In this document: piece by piece, positions 40,874-52,199 of the stretch | Position numbering within the stretch: the first letter of the stretch is position 1 | Layout of the letters: every line of letters starts with the position of its first letter | Origin: Yersinia entomophaga | GTDB taxonomy: Bacteria > Pseudomonadota > Gammaproteobacteria > Enterobacterales > Enterobacteriaceae | NCBI RefSeq assembly: GCF_001656035.1 | Contig: NZ_CP010029.1 | Coordinates: forward strand, 2,737,400-2,801,399 | Direction of reading: 5' to 3' | DNA length: 64,000 nucleotides | The notes under the pieces: generated by a model | What the model was told of the DNA's origin: nothing | What the model saw: only the letters and a program-made list of their open reading frames with translations | The model's database searches: none | Translations under genes and position numbers: made by a program

Positions 40874-42910
40874 ATGGCATCCACCTTCCGCTCCCTTGCT
40901 CCATATATAGAACAACGTGAACATTTACGCTTATTACTGGCTTCCCATCAATTTGATGAGCTTGATTCTCTGCTGGATGCCTCAGCTCAGCGTTGGCTGG
41001 ATAGTTCTTCTCAACCCTTTGATTATGATTGGATCATTAGCACTTTTTTCGATCCGGCTGAGGTTGCTACAGACACGCTTTCAAACCTGAATGCCTGGAT
41101 TAAACACAAGCCCATGTCTTATCACGGGCGTTTGCTGCATGGCTGTTATTGGGAGGCAGCGGCGGCGCGGATTCGTACCTCCAACGGCGGAGAATACGTC
41201 TCTAACGATCGCTGGGTTGGCGCTCAACTCGCGCGTGATTTAGGGCTGATCTCCTATCTGCGGGCTATTTCGCTGCATGAGCGCCCGGCTTACGCATTGC
41301 GTCGGATGTTACGTTTAACCGCGTATCTGGGCGAGCCGCAGTGGTTATACGATTTGGCTCATGGGCATGAACCAACAAATTACGTGCAACTCCAGGCTGA
41401 AACCGAGTCGGAGGTATGGGAAGCGGGTCTACGTCGTCTGTTGGCTGAAGGCGGCGATTTGGCGTCTATTCCACAGGCATTGCCTGGGAGTCTTCCTGCC
41501 CGTCGGTCTGAGAATGTTAAAACCTATTGGCTCAACGCGACCTTGGCTATTCGTCCTCAGGACGTCGGCGTTCGCAATGAATATCTTTACTTCCTTTATC
41601 CGCGTTGGGGCGGGAGCCATGAGCAAATGGCTGAATTTATCGAAGGGCCGGTTTGTGCCGAACTCAGCGAGCAAAACCTCAATCTTCTTTGGGTCACCAA
41701 GGCTTGGGATTTCCTCGGTTATTCCATTTATTTCCCTGATAAAGAGCAAACCGACGATATTGCTTACTGCTGTGATGCGTTTGAGCAACTGTTAGCGTTG
41801 GATCTTGAAGAAGATCAGCGTGCGAGACTGTTGTATCAATATGCTAATTTCCTCGCTTATTATGGTAATCAGGACGGTGTCTGGCAGCCGGAAAAAATGC
41901 AGCGTTGTTACGATCTGTTAGTGCAAGCCTGGCAAATCAACCCAGCTATAGCCAATCCGCAAACGGGGCTGGATACATTGATGAGCTGCATTAATTTCGC
42001 GAATATCAATGATAGCCATAATTTATTACCGCAATGGTTGGAACGGTTACAACTATGGGGAAACGATAAATACGCGGTGATGTTGGCGGGGATCGCCAGT
42101 AAATTCGGTCTGTACGGCATAAAGAAAGGCCAGTTTAATCATCAGAGGTTATTGGCTCGAGCAGCACATCTGGACTCTGAAGATGTGGATGTCGGGCAAG
42201 CCGCTGCGAACCTGTTTGGTTCGGTATCTGAAGAGGCTGGAATATATCTGCTACAACAGGCCTGCGAGTGGGGCGACACTTCGGCAATGGCGACGTTATC
42301 AGACGTCTACGCCGGTGTGTTATCCCGCCAGAATGGCCGTGATATGGAAGCCTATAAAAATAGCGAATTAAGGACGTACTGGATGGAACGAGCCGCAGAC
42401 GGCGGCGACGCGACCTGTCAGTACAATTTTGCCTATGAAATTATTGAAGATAATGAGCAACTCAGCCCAGAGCAGTATCAGCAGGCTAGAGCATTACTGC
42501 TAAATGCCATGAATACGCCGAATGTGCGCCGAGACGTATGGGAACGTTCGGCGCGTCGATTAGCGACATTATTGATGTTTAGCGATATTCAATATGATAT
42601 GGAACTCTGTCTCGACGTTGTGCTGCCTGCGCTGTGGAGTGATGAAGAAGAGCCAAACCGCGTCTTTGCTGCCGGTTATTATGCGCTGGCATTTCATTTG
42701 GGCGCAGGATGTAATCGTAACAGCTATCTGGCGAAAGTCTGGCTGGAACGTGGGTTGGAAATCGATCCCGATGACAGCTATCTAGCTGACCGCGCTACCG
42801 AAATATTCCGCTATAAAGAGTTGTTGGGCGGCGTTCGCGCCAAAATGGGGTTCGGCAAAGATAAAAAACTGATGGATCAACGCGGATATAATCTGACATT
42901 TAATGAGTAA
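40874..42910 (+). CDS. DUF4034-like protein with Sel1/TPR-type repeats
   Basis: A large soluble protein of 678 residues from the ATG at 40874 (MASTFRSLAPYIEQREH), which has AAGGA upstream. An in-frame ATG at 40832 would add 14 residues. I match the N-terminal half, with its helical LLLASHQFDELDSLLDASAQRW and HGRLLHGCYWEAAAARI, to the DUF4034 family from memory. The C-terminal half looks like Sel1 repeats (WGDTSAMATLSDVYAGVL; WMERAADGGDATCQYNFAYE; LAFHLGAGCNRNSYLAKVWLERGLEI). Such repeats usually mediate protein contacts. No signal peptide or catalytic motif is seen. It is absent from this position in E. coli. The role is unknown. Confidence 0.7.
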   Translation: MASTFRSLAPYIEQREHLRLLLASHQFDELDSLLDASAQRWLDSSSQPFDYDWIISTFFDPAEVATDTLSNLNAWIKHKPMSYHGRLLHGCYWEAAAARIRTSNGGEYVSNDRWVGAQLARDLGLISYLRAISLHERPAYALRRMLRLTAYLGEPQWLYDLAHGHEPTNYVQLQAETESEVWEAGLRRLLAEGGDLASIPQALPGSLPARRSENVKTYWLNATLAIRPQDVGVRNEYLYFLYPRWGGSHEQMAEFIEGPVCAELSEQNLNLLWVTKAWDFLGYSIYFPDKEQTDDIAYCCDAFEQLLALDLEEDQRARLLYQYANFLAYYGNQDGVWQPEKMQRCYDLLVQAWQINPAIANPQTGLDTLMSCINFANINDSHNLLPQWLERLQLWGNDKYAVMLAGIASKFGLYGIKKGQFNHQRLLARAAHLDSEDVDVGQAAANLFGSVSEEAGIYLLQQACEWGDTSAMATLSDVYAGVLSRQNGRDMEAYKNSELRTYWMERAADGGDATCQYNFAYEIIEDNEQLSPEQYQQARALLLNAMNTPNVRRDVWERSARRLATLLMFSDIQYDMELCLDVVLPALWSDEEEPNRVFAAGYYALAFHLGAGCNRNSYLAKVWLERGLEIDPDDSYLADRATEIFRYKELLGGVRAKMGFGKDKKLMDQRGYNLTFNE

Positions 42911-43007
42911 GCCGCAGGTTCAGGCTATTGCAGGAAAAAATAGTCTGCTCTGTTTCATCATCATTACTTCTCTATAGTGAAAACCAATATCAATATATAG
43001 AGAAAAT

Positions 43008-43050
43008 CAGCCCGGTTATTACCACCAGCGTCATTTCCGGGCTGTTTGTT
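43008..43050 (+). terminator. Terminator after the DUF4034-like gene
   Basis: CAGCCCGG/CCGGGCTG (arms 43008-43015 and 43037-43044) is followed by TTTGTT. Confidence 0.75.
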
Positions 43051-43147
43051 ATCTGGTTGGAGGCAGTTTCAGTCTGCTTTCTTATTTATCGCCTATCCTC
43101 ATCATAGTTAGAGATTTAAAAACCATATAAACAACATGGAAGGTTAA

Positions 43148-43828
43148 ATGCTCGCTATGGCTCTATCACACGCTATTCGCCACTATTTACATGCTCGTCC
43201 GCGTTTTTTGCTTTCCGTCGGCGCTGGCGTAGTCAGCTTTTTAGTATTGCCGTCTGATTTGAGCGTTCTGTTCCGTTTGATGGCTAGCTGGAATCTAGGG
43301 GCGTGGATATATCTGATTTGCCTGTGGTTGCTGATGTTACGCACTGAGTCGACGCAGGTCAGGCTGGTAGCCAAAGTTCAGGATCAAAGCGCCAGCGCCG
43401 TGCTGGCTATTGTCTCTATGGCCTGTTTGGTCAGTATTCTGGTGATTCTGTTTGCTCTGAGCAAAGCCAATACGTTATCCGATGGGATGAAGGCGCTGAA
43501 TCTGTTGCTAACGGGAACTACGTTATTTGTGTCCTGGTTGCTGTTGCCAACCGCTTTTACCATGCACTATGCCCATCTTTTTTATCTGGAAAGGCCAATA
43601 CCAGAAAAAACGCTGCCGCTGATTTTCCCCGGGGATATCACCAAACCTACTTATTGGGATTTCCTTTATTTCACCTTTACCATCAGCGTGGCGTCGCAAA
43701 CGGCCGATGTGTCTATCGGCAGCTCAGATGTTCGCCGTATCGTTTTGCTTCAGTCGGTTTTATCTTTTATTTTTAATATGACGATTCTGGGGCTGTCGAT
43801 AAACGTCGGTGCCGGATTGCTGAATTAA
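43148..43828 (+). CDS. DUF1345 family inner-membrane protein
   Basis: A 226-residue integral membrane protein with about five or six hydrophobic segments (near residues 18-36, 43-64, 76-98, 110-135 and 200-222). The conserved YWDFLYFTFTISVASQTADV and the end FNMTILGLSINVGAGLL are typical of DUF1345. The YFTFT...T-DV segment loosely recalls ion-channel pore regions, but no function is established. The start ATG has GGAAGG 5 nt upstream. The gene is convergent with viaA and is not at this place in E. coli. Confidence 0.82.
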   Translation: MLAMALSHAIRHYLHARPRFLLSVGAGVVSFLVLPSDLSVLFRLMASWNLGAWIYLICLWLLMLRTESTQVRLVAKVQDQSASAVLAIVSMACLVSILVILFALSKANTLSDGMKALNLLLTGTTLFVSWLLLPTAFTMHYAHLFYLERPIPEKTLPLIFPGDITKPTYWDFLYFTFTISVASQTADVSIGSSDVRRIVLLQSVLSFIFNMTILGLSINVGAGLLN

Positions 43829-43841
43829 GAATATACGTCGA

Positions 43842-45308
43842 TTAACGCTGCCAGCGGCGCATCAGGCGACTTTTTAATCCGGTATCAAAGCGCCAGATAT
43901 GGTCGAATATCCGCATGATTCCTGGCTTGCCATAGGCTGACATCGCAACCGCATGGAAACGATGTTGGTGTGCTTGCTGTTGGATTTTGATGCGTCGGAT
44001 TAATTCTTCCGGCAATCGCTGCGCCACAAAATCGGAAATAATCACCGCGTCGGCGTCATACCATTCTCTGTCGTCCATTTTGGTCAGCGTTGCGGATAAG
44101 CAGGCTGCCAGATCTGTTCCACCGCGAAAACGCTGGCTGAGGAAGCGAATTGCCTGTTCGAGTCCGCTGGACGCGGAGAGCTCGTAGTGAATGATTTCTG
44201 TCGCGAATAACATAATGTAGCAACGGCGGTTGTCTTCCAATGCGATGCGTAGCAACGCCAGGCAAAAGGCTTTAGCGCACTGTTCATTGAATCCGCCCAT
44301 CGATCCGGAAGTATCTACGCAGACAATAAAAGGGCCGCGCGGCTGTTGATCGCTATTTTTCAAACTGACTGGCCGCTGTAACTGCTGTTCTTGCCAGGCA
44401 TCGCCCTGTAGCCGATAAGTCAGCAAGCGGCGTTCCAACAGGCGACGGTAAAACTCGAATTCCAGCTCGCTCATGCCTAGCATCACCAGTTCGGTCGGCA
44501 GTAAACGTAGAATGTCATTACTTTGATGAATACCACTGACTTCCTCAGGCACGGCGTCTGGCATTCGCACCATCACTGAGTAAGGTTCGAAGCGAGCATC
44601 TGGCGTCGGTAATGCCTTAGCTGAACGGCTACGCCCCAACTGTTCGGCCAGTTTTTGTAATTCCGGCTGTTGCTGCAAAAAATCACCGTACTGCAGTAAT
44701 AACTGATAATCCCCGCGCTGTAATTGTCCCTGACTCATATCCCACAGTCTGCCTGCGGCGGTGTCGTTATCTGCCAGTATCGGCTCCAAGGCGCCGGTCA
44801 GCGCCAGCCGCTGCTGCAATTCGGCCAGTAGCTGCTCACGTTCCTGTTCTAACAGCTGGTGGTGCAGCGTAACGGTTTGTACCGTTAAACTAATGCGCCA
44901 GCGTTGTAAAAACAGCGTTTGCAGGCTATCGCCGTGGGGAGGATTATTGGCCAGATCGGCGGCTTCCAGCATGGATCGCGCCTGAGTCGCGAAAGGAGAA
45001 TGGATCTTCTCCATATTTTCCGCCACTTCCCAAACCTGCTGATAAAAGGTCACGCTGTCCTGAAGTTGGCAGCGCTGATAGAGCGTAAATTCGTTCGCCA
45101 GCGCCGGTGGCACCTTTGCTTCCTGAATTCGTTGCTGCAGTTTGAGTTTCCAGCCGGGAATATCTTTCATCAGGGCGCGTTTCATTCGAGGGAACTTCTC
45201 AAAGAAAATAGCCAGCTGTGGCGCGGCCAACAGACCGATCACCAGTTCATCTATCAGTTGGTTTTCACTGATAGACAGCAGCATATCCAACGTTGCCAAG
45301 CTGAGCAC
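43842..45308 (-). CDS. viaA: VWA-domain protein ViaA
   Basis: ViaA is the von Willebrand A partner of the MoxR ATPase RavA. In E. coli the pair is linked to respiratory complexes and aminoglycoside sensitivity. The protein is 488 residues (483 in E. coli). An N-terminal helical region of about 300 residues precedes the VWA domain, whose MIDAS motif is DTSGSMGG in [20 protein letters not shown]. The end [20 protein letters not shown] is conserved. It follows ravA by 2 bp. Confidence 0.97.
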   Translation of the reverse strand: MLSLATLDMLLSISENQLIDELVIGLLAAPQLAIFFEKFPRMKRALMKDIPGWKLKLQQRIQEAKVPPALANEFTLYQRCQLQDSVTFYQQVWEVAENMEKIHSPFATQARSMLEAADLANNPPHGDSLQTLFLQRWRISLTVQTVTLHHQLLEQEREQLLAELQQRLALTGALEPILADNDTAAGRLWDMSQGQLQRGDYQLLLQYGDFLQQQPELQKLAEQLGRSRSAKALPTPDARFEPYSVMVRMPDAVPEEVSGIHQSNDILRLLPTELVMLGMSELEFEFYRRLLERRLLTYRLQGDAWQEQQLQRPVSLKNSDQQPRGPFIVCVDTSGSMGGFNEQCAKAFCLALLRIALEDNRRCYIMLFATEIIHYELSASSGLEQAIRFLSQRFRGGTDLAACLSATLTKMDDREWYDADAVIISDFVAQRLPEELIRRIKIQQQAHQHRFHAVAMSAYGKPGIMRIFDHIWRFDTGLKSRLMRRWQR

Positions 45309-45310
45309 GG

Positions 45311-46819
45311 CTATTGCCCACGCATTTTTTGGTGTTGCTGTTTCACCTGCTCAGCAACTTGTAGCAAGCTGGCTTCAATTTTCGCCAGCCAGCTTGAAGG
45401 TGTGAACAGGCAGGGTTGGTGCTGGCTAAACTGTCTGCGTTTTTCTGAGAGACGAATTTCCAACTCACTCATTTGAGTTAATAACGATTCTGGTACAGCT
45501 CCGGCGGATTCACCCGGCAGAGAAACAACCGCGCCCTGACGACTAACGTCCAAAATAACCAGGTGCTGGCGGTCGTCAATTTCGGCATCAATGCTCTGTG
45601 CGAAACCGACGCCATTCAGTTTGGCACGCAGTACGCCGCCTTTGTTTAGCCATTGCACCAGAGCGTCCCGCTCGATTTGCAGATGATTGACTTGAATATC
45701 GTGCAAATTCAGCGGTTTTTGTAGGAAAAATGTCAAAGTTGCATCGGTCAGATTTTCTGGCAAAGAATATTGGGGCTTACGGCTGAATATGCCGCTTTGC
45801 TTTATCAACGTGAGCGCTTGCCGATCGCTTTGCTGTTGCTGATGTTGCAGCCATTGAGCCTGAATATGTTGGAGCTGAGTGATAAGCAGCTGTTGCTGAT
45901 AGCTTTGCTCACATAACAGTTGTTCCAACTGCTGCTGGAGTAGTTTGAGAGAGTTAAGGTCATGCCACAGGCAATCTTTCAGTAAAATCATATCGATAGG
46001 CGCAATGGCATCGCGACCGCTGAAAAAGGCGCTGGCTTGCAGCAAGCGCAGGGCTTTTTTCCAACGTCGATCAGAAACATAAGGCGCCTGCTCTAAGGCA
46101 CCTAAGCGTTGACGTAATTGAAAAATAAGTTCGAAACAATTATCTGGCAGCGTAATTTTATCTATCTGTGGCTGCCACTGATGAAACTCTTCATCGGTGA
46201 TACTAAGATTTTCCGCCACCGGATTATGGTTTTCGTTTTGACGCGTTAATAGCAATGAGCGGAAGTTTTGTTTTTCCTGCACTCGATCTAACCACAGGCG
46301 AATTAGCATACGGTCATAAAGAGCCTCCAAACTGCTATCGGCATCGGGCAGTTCGTTGGATGCCGTAACCAACAGACGCATTGGAATGCTTTCTTCTTTG
46401 TCACCGTTGCGAAAACGCCGTTCGTTAATCGCTGTCAGCAAAGTATTCAGAATCGCCGGGCCAGCTTTCCAGATTTCATCCAGAAAAACGATTTCCGCTT
46501 CCGGCAAATAACCGTGGGTCATTCGCTGGTAACGCCCCTCTTCTTTCAGTGCCTGAATGGATAGCGGGCCAAAGACCTCTTCCGGCGTTGAAAAACGCGT
46601 CATCAGGTATTCAAAAGCCCTGGCATTACGGAAGGCAAACTTCAGGCGACGGGCAATCAGACTTTTAGCAATTCCAGGTGGGCCAAGTAAAAACACGCTT
46701 TCTCCGCTCAACGCGGCGAGCAGGCATAAGCGTATCGCTTCCTGCCTTTCATACAGTCCGGTTTCCAGCGCATTACTTAAACGGGATATTCTGTCTGCTA
46801 ATTGCGTTGATTGCGCCAT
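45311..46819 (-). CDS. ravA: MoxR-family AAA+ ATPase RavA
   Basis: RavA is a hexameric AAA+ ATPase that, in E. coli, binds the lysine decarboxylase LdcI and acts with ViaA. I set the start at the ATG at 46819 ([14 protein letters not shown]; 502 residues, 498 in E. coli) because AGGAT precedes it; an upstream ATG at 46861 gives a non-conserved extension. Walker A is GPPGIAKS (residues 46-53), Walker B is [12 protein letters not shown], and sensor 1 is [13 protein letters not shown]. The Gln-rich C-terminal half includes the LARA-type discontinuous domain. Confidence 0.97.
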   Translation of the reverse strand: MAQSTQLADRISRLSNALETGLYERQEAIRLCLLAALSGESVFLLGPPGIAKSLIARRLKFAFRNARAFEYLMTRFSTPEEVFGPLSIQALKEEGRYQRMTHGYLPEAEIVFLDEIWKAGPAILNTLLTAINERRFRNGDKEESIPMRLLVTASNELPDADSSLEALYDRMLIRLWLDRVQEKQNFRSLLLTRQNENHNPVAENLSITDEEFHQWQPQIDKITLPDNCFELIFQLRQRLGALEQAPYVSDRRWKKALRLLQASAFFSGRDAIAPIDMILLKDCLWHDLNSLKLLQQQLEQLLCEQSYQQQLLITQLQHIQAQWLQHQQQQSDRQALTLIKQSGIFSRKPQYSLPENLTDATLTFFLQKPLNLHDIQVNHLQIERDALVQWLNKGGVLRAKLNGVGFAQSIDAEIDDRQHLVILDVSRQGAVVSLPGESAGAVPESLLTQMSELEIRLSEKRRQFSQHQPCLFTPSSWLAKIEASLLQVAEQVKQQHQKMRGQ

Positions 46820-47104
46820 AATTATCCTAAACGGTCGATGCGTGAACTGATATTTACCCAAGAGGTAGAGATTAAACCACTTTTTTTAATGTTATAGCTT
46901 CTTGATTAGTAAAATTTTTATGTTATTGATGATGCTTACCTCATCATTTATTGCCTTCTTTATCTCCCGATTTAAGGGTAGGCAATCAGTTTAAATCGTG
47001 CATACTGTGCGCCTTTTGGTGAGCGTCAAGGGACAGAGAACCGTCGGTTGGGTTCTTAAACGCACGCATCAGCTTATGGATGTTCTAGCAAAAAGAAACA
47101 AATT
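46820..47104. promoter_or_regulatory. ravA / kup divergent region and kup leader
   Basis: This 285-bp region carries both promoters. For kup, a TGCATACT extended -10-like element is at 46999-47006, leaving a leader of about 95 nt. In it, AGAACC (47037-47042) pairs with GGTTCT (47051-47056), and CATC/GATG may form a second small stem (47067-47082). I cannot assign it to a known riboswitch class. Confidence 0.4.
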
Positions 47105-48973
47105 ATGAGCACAGAACATAAACGATCTTTATCGGCAGTAACCCTGGCAGCAATAGGGGTAGTGTACGGTGATATTGGTACCAGTCCTCTTTATACCTTA
47201 AGAGAATGTTTTTCTGGTCATTATGGTTTTGACGTGCGTCCTGACGTCGTATTTGGTTTTCTCTCTCTGATATTCTGGATGTTAATCCTGATTGTCTCGC
47301 TAAAGTATCTTACCTATGTGATGCGAGCCGATAACGCCGGTGAAGGCGGGATTTTAACCCTGATGTCTCTGGCCGGCAGAAACACGTCCTCCCGCGCAAC
47401 GTCGATATTGGTCATACTTGGCCTGATAGGCGGCAGTTTTTTCTATGGCGAGGTCGTGATCACTCCCGCGATCTCGGTGATGTCGGCGATAGAAGGTTTG
47501 GAAATAGCCGCCCCCGCCCTCGATCCTTATATCGTTCCCTGTTCAATTGCCGTTCTGACTTTATTGTTTGTCATTCAAAAACACGGTACCGGTAGCGTGG
47601 GCAAACTCTTTGCGCCGGTCATGTTAGTTTGGTTCCTGACGTTAGCGGTGCTGGGTATTCGGGGCATTATGGATAACCCGGAAGTGCTCAATGCGATGAA
47701 TCCTAAGTGGGCGCTGGCCTTCTTTGCGGAATACAAAACGGTTTCTTTCTTTGCCTTAGGTGCGGTAGTGCTGGCAATTACCGGCGTAGAGGCACTGTAT
47801 GCGGATATGGGGCATTTCGGTAAATTCCCTATTCGTCTAGCTTGGTTCACCGTGGTGCTGCCTTCGTTGGTGCTGAACTACTTTGGTCAGGGCGCACTGT
47901 TGCTGAAAAATCCGGAAGCGATAAAAAACCCCTTCTTCCTGCTAGCTCCCGATTGGGCGCTGATTCCATTGTTGGTTCTGGCAACGTTAGCGACGGTTAT
48001 TGCCTCGCAGGCCGTGATTTCTGGCGTATTCTCCCTGACTCGTCAGGCGGTGCGTTTAGGCTATTTACCACCAATGCGCATTATCCATACTTCAGAAATG
48101 GAGTCTGGCCAGATCTATATTCCCGTAATTAACTGGACGCTATATATCGCCGTAGTATTGGTGATTATCGGCTTCGAACGTTCCAGTAATCTGGCCGCGG
48201 CCTACGGTATTGCCGTTACCGGCACCATGGTATTGACCAGTATTCTGTTCTGCACCGTGGCGCTGAAAAACTGGCACTGGAATCGGGTATTCGTAGCCTG
48301 CTTATTGATGATATTACTGATCATCGATATCCCGATGTTCTCCGCCAACGCCTTGAAGCTGTTCTCCGGCGGTTGGTTACCTCTGACGCTGGGTCTGGTG
48401 ATGTTCATCATCATGACCACCTGGAAAAGCGAGCGTTTCAGCTTACTACGTCGGATGCATGAGCACGGTAATTCTCTGGAAGCGATGATCGCCTCACTAG
48501 AGAAATCGCCACCGGTGCGGGTTTCAGGTACGGCGGTATATATGTCGCGTGCCGTGAATGTGATTCCTTTCGCGCTATTACATAACCTCAAACACAATAA
48601 AGTGCTGCATGATCGCGTGGTATTGCTGACTCTGCGCACTGAAGACGCGCCTTATGTACACAACGTTCGCCGTGTGACAATTGAGCAGCTCTCACCGACC
48701 TTCTGGCGTGTGGTGGCCAGCTACGGCTGGCGAGAAACGCCGAACGTGGAGGAAATCTTCCACCGCTGCGGTCTGGAGGGGCTGCCTTGCCAGATGATGG
48801 AAACCTCCTTCTTTATGTCCCACGAGTCGTTAATATTGTCGAAACGGCCTTGGTATTTGTTCCTGCGCGGTAAACTGTTTATGGCTCTGAGCCGCAACGC
48901 TCTGCGCGCGCCGGATCAGTTCGAAATCCCGCCTAATAGGGTGATTGAACTGGGAACTCAGGTAGAAATCTAG
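47105..48973 (+). CDS. kup: Low-affinity potassium transporter Kup
   Basis: Kup (TrkD) is a proton-coupled K+ uptake system used at low pH. It has 622 residues, as in E. coli. About 12 membrane helices occupy the first 430 residues, and the N-terminal signature [18 protein letters not shown] is intact. A cytoplasmic C-terminal domain follows (about residues 450-622). It is monocistronic, with its own terminator. Confidence 0.98.
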   Translation: MSTEHKRSLSAVTLAAIGVVYGDIGTSPLYTLRECFSGHYGFDVRPDVVFGFLSLIFWMLILIVSLKYLTYVMRADNAGEGGILTLMSLAGRNTSSRATSILVILGLIGGSFFYGEVVITPAISVMSAIEGLEIAAPALDPYIVPCSIAVLTLLFVIQKHGTGSVGKLFAPVMLVWFLTLAVLGIRGIMDNPEVLNAMNPKWALAFFAEYKTVSFFALGAVVLAITGVEALYADMGHFGKFPIRLAWFTVVLPSLVLNYFGQGALLLKNPEAIKNPFFLLAPDWALIPLLVLATLATVIASQAVISGVFSLTRQAVRLGYLPPMRIIHTSEMESGQIYIPVINWTLYIAVVLVIIGFERSSNLAAAYGIAVTGTMVLTSILFCTVALKNWHWNRVFVACLLMILLIIDIPMFSANALKLFSGGWLPLTLGLVMFIIMTTWKSERFSLLRRMHEHGNSLEAMIASLEKSPPVRVSGTAVYMSRAVNVIPFALLHNLKHNKVLHDRVVLLTLRTEDAPYVHNVRRVTIEQLSPTFWRVVASYGWRETPNVEEIFHRCGLEGLPCQMMETSFFMSHESLILSKRPWYLFLRGKLFMALSRNALRAPDQFEIPPNRVIELGTQVEI

Positions 48974-48978
48974 TTACT

Positions 48979-49004
48979 AAGGCCGTCATTCCGACGGCCT
49001 TTTT
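48979..49004 (+). terminator. Terminator of kup
   Basis: AAGGCCGTC/GACGGCCTT with a 5-nt loop, followed by TTTT, starts 6 bp after the stop. Confidence 0.93.
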
Positions 49005-49108
49005 ACTTCTTGTACTGATACGCACTGACTTTTTATCCGCAGATTTTCCCTACCACTTATTTTCCCGAAGTATTTAGCCAGTTTATTCATCCTTGTTTAA
49101 TAGTGCAG

Positions 49109-49120
49109 CGAAACGTTTCG
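49109..49120. promoter_or_regulatory. Upstream RbsR-type operator
   Basis: The palindrome CGAAACGTTTCG (within CAGCGAAACGTTTCGATG) repeats the core of the main rbs operator, 79 bp upstream centre to centre. A GATCACA half-site just downstream (about 49126) could be part of a CRP site, but the second half is weak. Confidence 0.75.
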
Positions 49121-49184
49121 ATGGCGATCACAAATTCACCACATTAGGTTTGCCTTCTGCTGTCTTTTTTTTAAACTTATCCAT

Positions 49185-49202
49185 CAGCGAAACGTTTCGC
49201 TG
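49185..49202. promoter_or_regulatory. Main RbsR operator of the rbs operon
   Basis: A perfect 18-bp palindrome CAGCGAAACGTTTCGCTG lies 12 bp upstream of the rbsD start, overlapping the likely transcript start. It equals the E. coli RbsR operator as I recall it. RbsR is encoded at the end of the operon. Confidence 0.9.
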
Positions 49203-49214
49203 TCGGAGCAAAAA

Positions 49215-49634
49215 ATGAAAAAAGGCGTATTACTGAATTCTGATATTTCCGCGGTTATCTCCCGATTAGGTCATACGGATCAAATCGTCATAGCGGATGC
49301 TGGGCTGCCGATTCCGGCCAGTACCACCCGCATCGATTTGGCGCTAACACAGGGTGTACCTGGCTTCCTCCAGGTGCTGTCGGTGGTGACGCAGGAAATG
49401 CAGGTAGAAAGCGCTATTTTGGCGGAAGAGATCGCGAAGAATAATCCGCAGCTCCATGAAGCTTTGCTGACACAACTTAAACAACTTGAGCAACACCAGG
49501 GAAACTCCATTGCTTTGCACTATGTCAGCCATGAGGCTTTCAAAGAGCAAACAAAACATAGCCATGCGGTCATCCGTAGCGGGGAATGTTCACCTTTTGC
49601 GAACGTGATTCTCTGCGCTGGCGTAACTTTCTGA
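49215..49634 (+). CDS. rbsD: D-ribose pyranase RbsD
   Basis: RbsD converts beta-ribopyranose to the furanose form used by ribokinase. It has 139 residues, as in E. coli. The N-terminus [22 protein letters not shown] contains the catalytic His20, and the Lys/Tyr-containing end [19 protein letters not shown] is conserved. It is the first gene of rbsDACBKR. Confidence 0.97.
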   Translation: MKKGVLLNSDISAVISRLGHTDQIVIADAGLPIPASTTRIDLALTQGVPGFLQVLSVVTQEMQVESAILAEEIAKNNPQLHEALLTQLKQLEQHQGNSIALHYVSHEAFKEQTKHSHAVIRSGECSPFANVILCAGVTF

Positions 49635-49641
49635 GGCATTT

Positions 49642-51174
49642 ATGCAACCTTTGCTGCAATTGAAAGGGATTGATAAAGCCTTTCCCGGCGTCAAAGCGCT
49701 CTCTGGCGCTGCACTCAGTGTTTACCCCGGACGGGTAATGGCGCTGGTGGGTGAAAACGGCGCAGGGAAATCGACGATGATGAAAGTGCTGACGGGCATT
49801 TATACCAAAGATGCCGGTAGCCAGCATTTTCTCGGTCAGGAAGTGGTATTCAATGGTCCCAAGGCCTCGCAGGAAGCGGGTATTGGGATTATTCATCAGG
49901 AACTTAACCTGATTCCACAGCTGACCATTGCCGAGAATATCTTTCTTGGTCGTGAATTCGTTAACCGTTTTGGCGGCATCGATTGGAAAAAGATGTATGC
50001 CGAAGCGGATCGCCTGTTATCCCGCCTGAATATTCGCTATAGCAGCCATCGTTTGGTCGGTGAGCTTTCCATCGGCGATCAGCAAATGGTCGAAATTGCC
50101 AAGGTGCTGAGCTTCGAATCCAAAGTCATCATTATGGATGAGCCAACGGATGCGCTGACAGACACAGAAACCGCCTCGCTATTTAACGTAATCAACGAGT
50201 TAAAAGCTGAAGGGCGCGGCATTGTCTATATCTCTCACCGTCTGAAAGAGATTTTTGAGATCTGCGACGATGTGACGGTTTTCCGCGACGGCCAGTTTAT
50301 CGGTGAAAAGCCGGTAAGCGAGCTGGAAGAAGATACATTGATTGAAATGATGGTTGGCCGGAAGCTGGAAGAACAATATCCACGCCTGAATTTGCCTTTG
50401 GGCGATGTGCGCTTGCAAGTGAAGGAACTTTGCGGCCCAGGGGTGAACGACGTCAGCTTTACGCTGCACGCCGGTGAAATCCTCGGTGTGGCCGGGTTAA
50501 TGGGCGCAGGGCGTACTGAACTGATGAAAATCATTTACGGCGCGCTGCCGCGTAAATCTGGTTATGTGATGCTGGATGGTCGTGAAGTGGTGACCCATAC
50601 CCCGCAGGACGGTTTGGCTAACGGCATTGTTTATATTTCCGAAGACCGTAAGCGTGATGGTTTGGTGTTGGGAATGTCGGTCAAAGAAAATATGTCTCTG
50701 ACGGCATTACGTTATTTTAGCCGCAGCGGCGGATCGCTGAAACATGGTGAAGAACAGCAGGCCGTGGCTGACTTTATTCGTTTATTCAATATTAAAACGC
50801 CATCAATGGAACAGCCTATAGGTTTGTTGTCCGGCGGCAATCAGCAGAAAGTGGCGATAGCCCGAGGATTAATGACTCGACCTAAAGTCTTGATTCTGGA
50901 TGAACCTACCCGCGGTGTAGACGTAGGGGCGAAAAAAGAGATCTATCAGTTAATCAACCAGTTCAAGCAAGAAGGGCTCAGCATCATTCTGGTTTCTTCA
51001 GAAATGCCAGAGGTGATAGGCATGAGCGACAGAATTCTGGTGATGCATGAAGGTCATTTAAGCGGTGAGTTCTCTATTGAACAGGCCACTCAAGAAGTGT
51101 TGATGGCAGCCGCCGTCGGCAAGCGTGATTTATTTATGAGTAGTAGCGCGCAAAGCAGGAGTAATCAGATATGA
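49642..51174 (+). CDS. rbsA: Ribose ABC transporter ATP-binding protein RbsA
   Basis: RbsA is a fused dual ATPase of the ribose importer, 510 residues (501 in E. coli). The first cassette has Walker [10 protein letters not shown] (residues 37-45) and signature LSIGDQQM. The second has a degenerate Walker A ([10 protein letters not shown]) but an intact signature LSGGNQQK and Walker [13 protein letters not shown], the normal pattern for monosaccharide importers. An unusual TDALTD follows the first Walker B DEP. The end overlaps rbsC by 4 bp. Confidence 0.97.
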   Translation: MQPLLQLKGIDKAFPGVKALSGAALSVYPGRVMALVGENGAGKSTMMKVLTGIYTKDAGSQHFLGQEVVFNGPKASQEAGIGIIHQELNLIPQLTIAENIFLGREFVNRFGGIDWKKMYAEADRLLSRLNIRYSSHRLVGELSIGDQQMVEIAKVLSFESKVIIMDEPTDALTDTETASLFNVINELKAEGRGIVYISHRLKEIFEICDDVTVFRDGQFIGEKPVSELEEDTLIEMMVGRKLEEQYPRLNLPLGDVRLQVKELCGPGVNDVSFTLHAGEILGVAGLMGAGRTELMKIIYGALPRKSGYVMLDGREVVTHTPQDGLANGIVYISEDRKRDGLVLGMSVKENMSLTALRYFSRSGGSLKHGEEQQAVADFIRLFNIKTPSMEQPIGLLSGGNQQKVAIARGLMTRPKVLILDEPTRGVDVGAKKEIYQLINQFKQEGLSIILVSSEMPEVIGMSDRILVMHEGHLSGEFSIEQATQEVLMAAAVGKRDLFMSSSAQSRSNQI

Positions 51175-52136
51175 GTTCCCAGACTATCCAGACCAAACGC
51201 TGGTTCAGCAAAGAGTGGCTACTAGAACAAAAATCGCTGATTGCGCTGCTGGTGCTGATTGCCGTGGTTTCGTCCCTCAGCCCGAATTTCTTCACGCTAA
51301 ATAACCTATTTAATATTCTGCAACAGACCTCGGTGAACGCCATTATGGCGGTAGGGATGACGTTGGTTATCCTGACGTCAGGCATCGATCTTTCCGTGGG
51401 TTCCTTACTGGCGCTGACCGGCGCAGTCGCGGCATCGATTGTCGGATTGGAAATGAACGCGCTGGTGGCCGTGGGTGCCGCGTTGGCGGTAGGAGCCTTT
51501 GTTGGCGCCTGTACGGGCGTCATCGTGGCAAAAGGCAAGGTGCAGGCCTTTATCGCCACTTTGGTGATGATGCTGCTATTGCGCGGCGTGACCATGGTGT
51601 ATACCAACGGTAGCCCGGTGAATACCGGATTTACCGATGCCGCCGACGCCTTTGGCTGGTTCGGTATTGGCCGCCCGTTAGGGATACCAACGCCTATCTG
51701 GTTGATGGCTATCGTTTTTGCCGGTGCCTGGTACATGCTGCACCATACCCGTTTAGGCCGTTACATTTATGCTCTGGGCGGCAACGAGTCTGCCACCCGT
51801 TTGTCCGGTATCAGCGTTGATAAAGTTAAGATTATTGTTTACTCACTGTGTGGCTTATTAGCTGCACTGGCTGGCATTATCGAAGTTGCGCGTCTATCTT
51901 CAGCCCAGCCAACTGCCGGTACCGGCTATGAACTGGATGCGATTGCTGCGGTGGTATTGGGCGGCACAAGTCTGGCGGGAGGCAAAGGACGCATTGTTGG
52001 GACGCTGATCGGTGCCCTGATTCTTGGCTTCTTGAATAACGGTTTGAATTTATTGGGTGTCTCCTCCTATTACCAAATGATCGTTAAAGCAGTAGTCATC
52101 CTGCTGGCGGTATTGGTAGATAACAAAAAGCAGTAG
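51171..52136 (+). CDS. rbsC: Ribose ABC transporter permease RbsC
   Basis: Membrane subunit of the ribose importer, 321 residues, as in E. coli. About eight to ten membrane helices. The family signatures [17 protein letters not shown] and [20 protein letters not shown] are present. Its ATG overlaps the rbsA stop (ATGA), so translation is coupled. Confidence 0.97.
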   Translation: MSSQTIQTKRWFSKEWLLEQKSLIALLVLIAVVSSLSPNFFTLNNLFNILQQTSVNAIMAVGMTLVILTSGIDLSVGSLLALTGAVAASIVGLEMNALVAVGAALAVGAFVGACTGVIVAKGKVQAFIATLVMMLLLRGVTMVYTNGSPVNTGFTDAADAFGWFGIGRPLGIPTPIWLMAIVFAGAWYMLHHTRLGRYIYALGGNESATRLSGISVDKVKIIVYSLCGLLAALAGIIEVARLSSAQPTAGTGYELDAIAAVVLGGTSLAGGKGRIVGTLIGALILGFLNNGLNLLGVSSYYQMIVKAVVILLAVLVDNKKQ

Positions 52137-52199
52137 GCGACGTTGCAACAATAACGCCTGCAAAATTAACGATGCTCTCTCCCTACAGGAACTGCGACC

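Noticed and set aside
50740..50840. Damage to RbsA because its second Walker A is degenerate
   Set aside because: A degenerate C-terminal ATP site is normal in monosaccharide ABC ATPases, and the LSGGNQQK signature and Walker B are intact.
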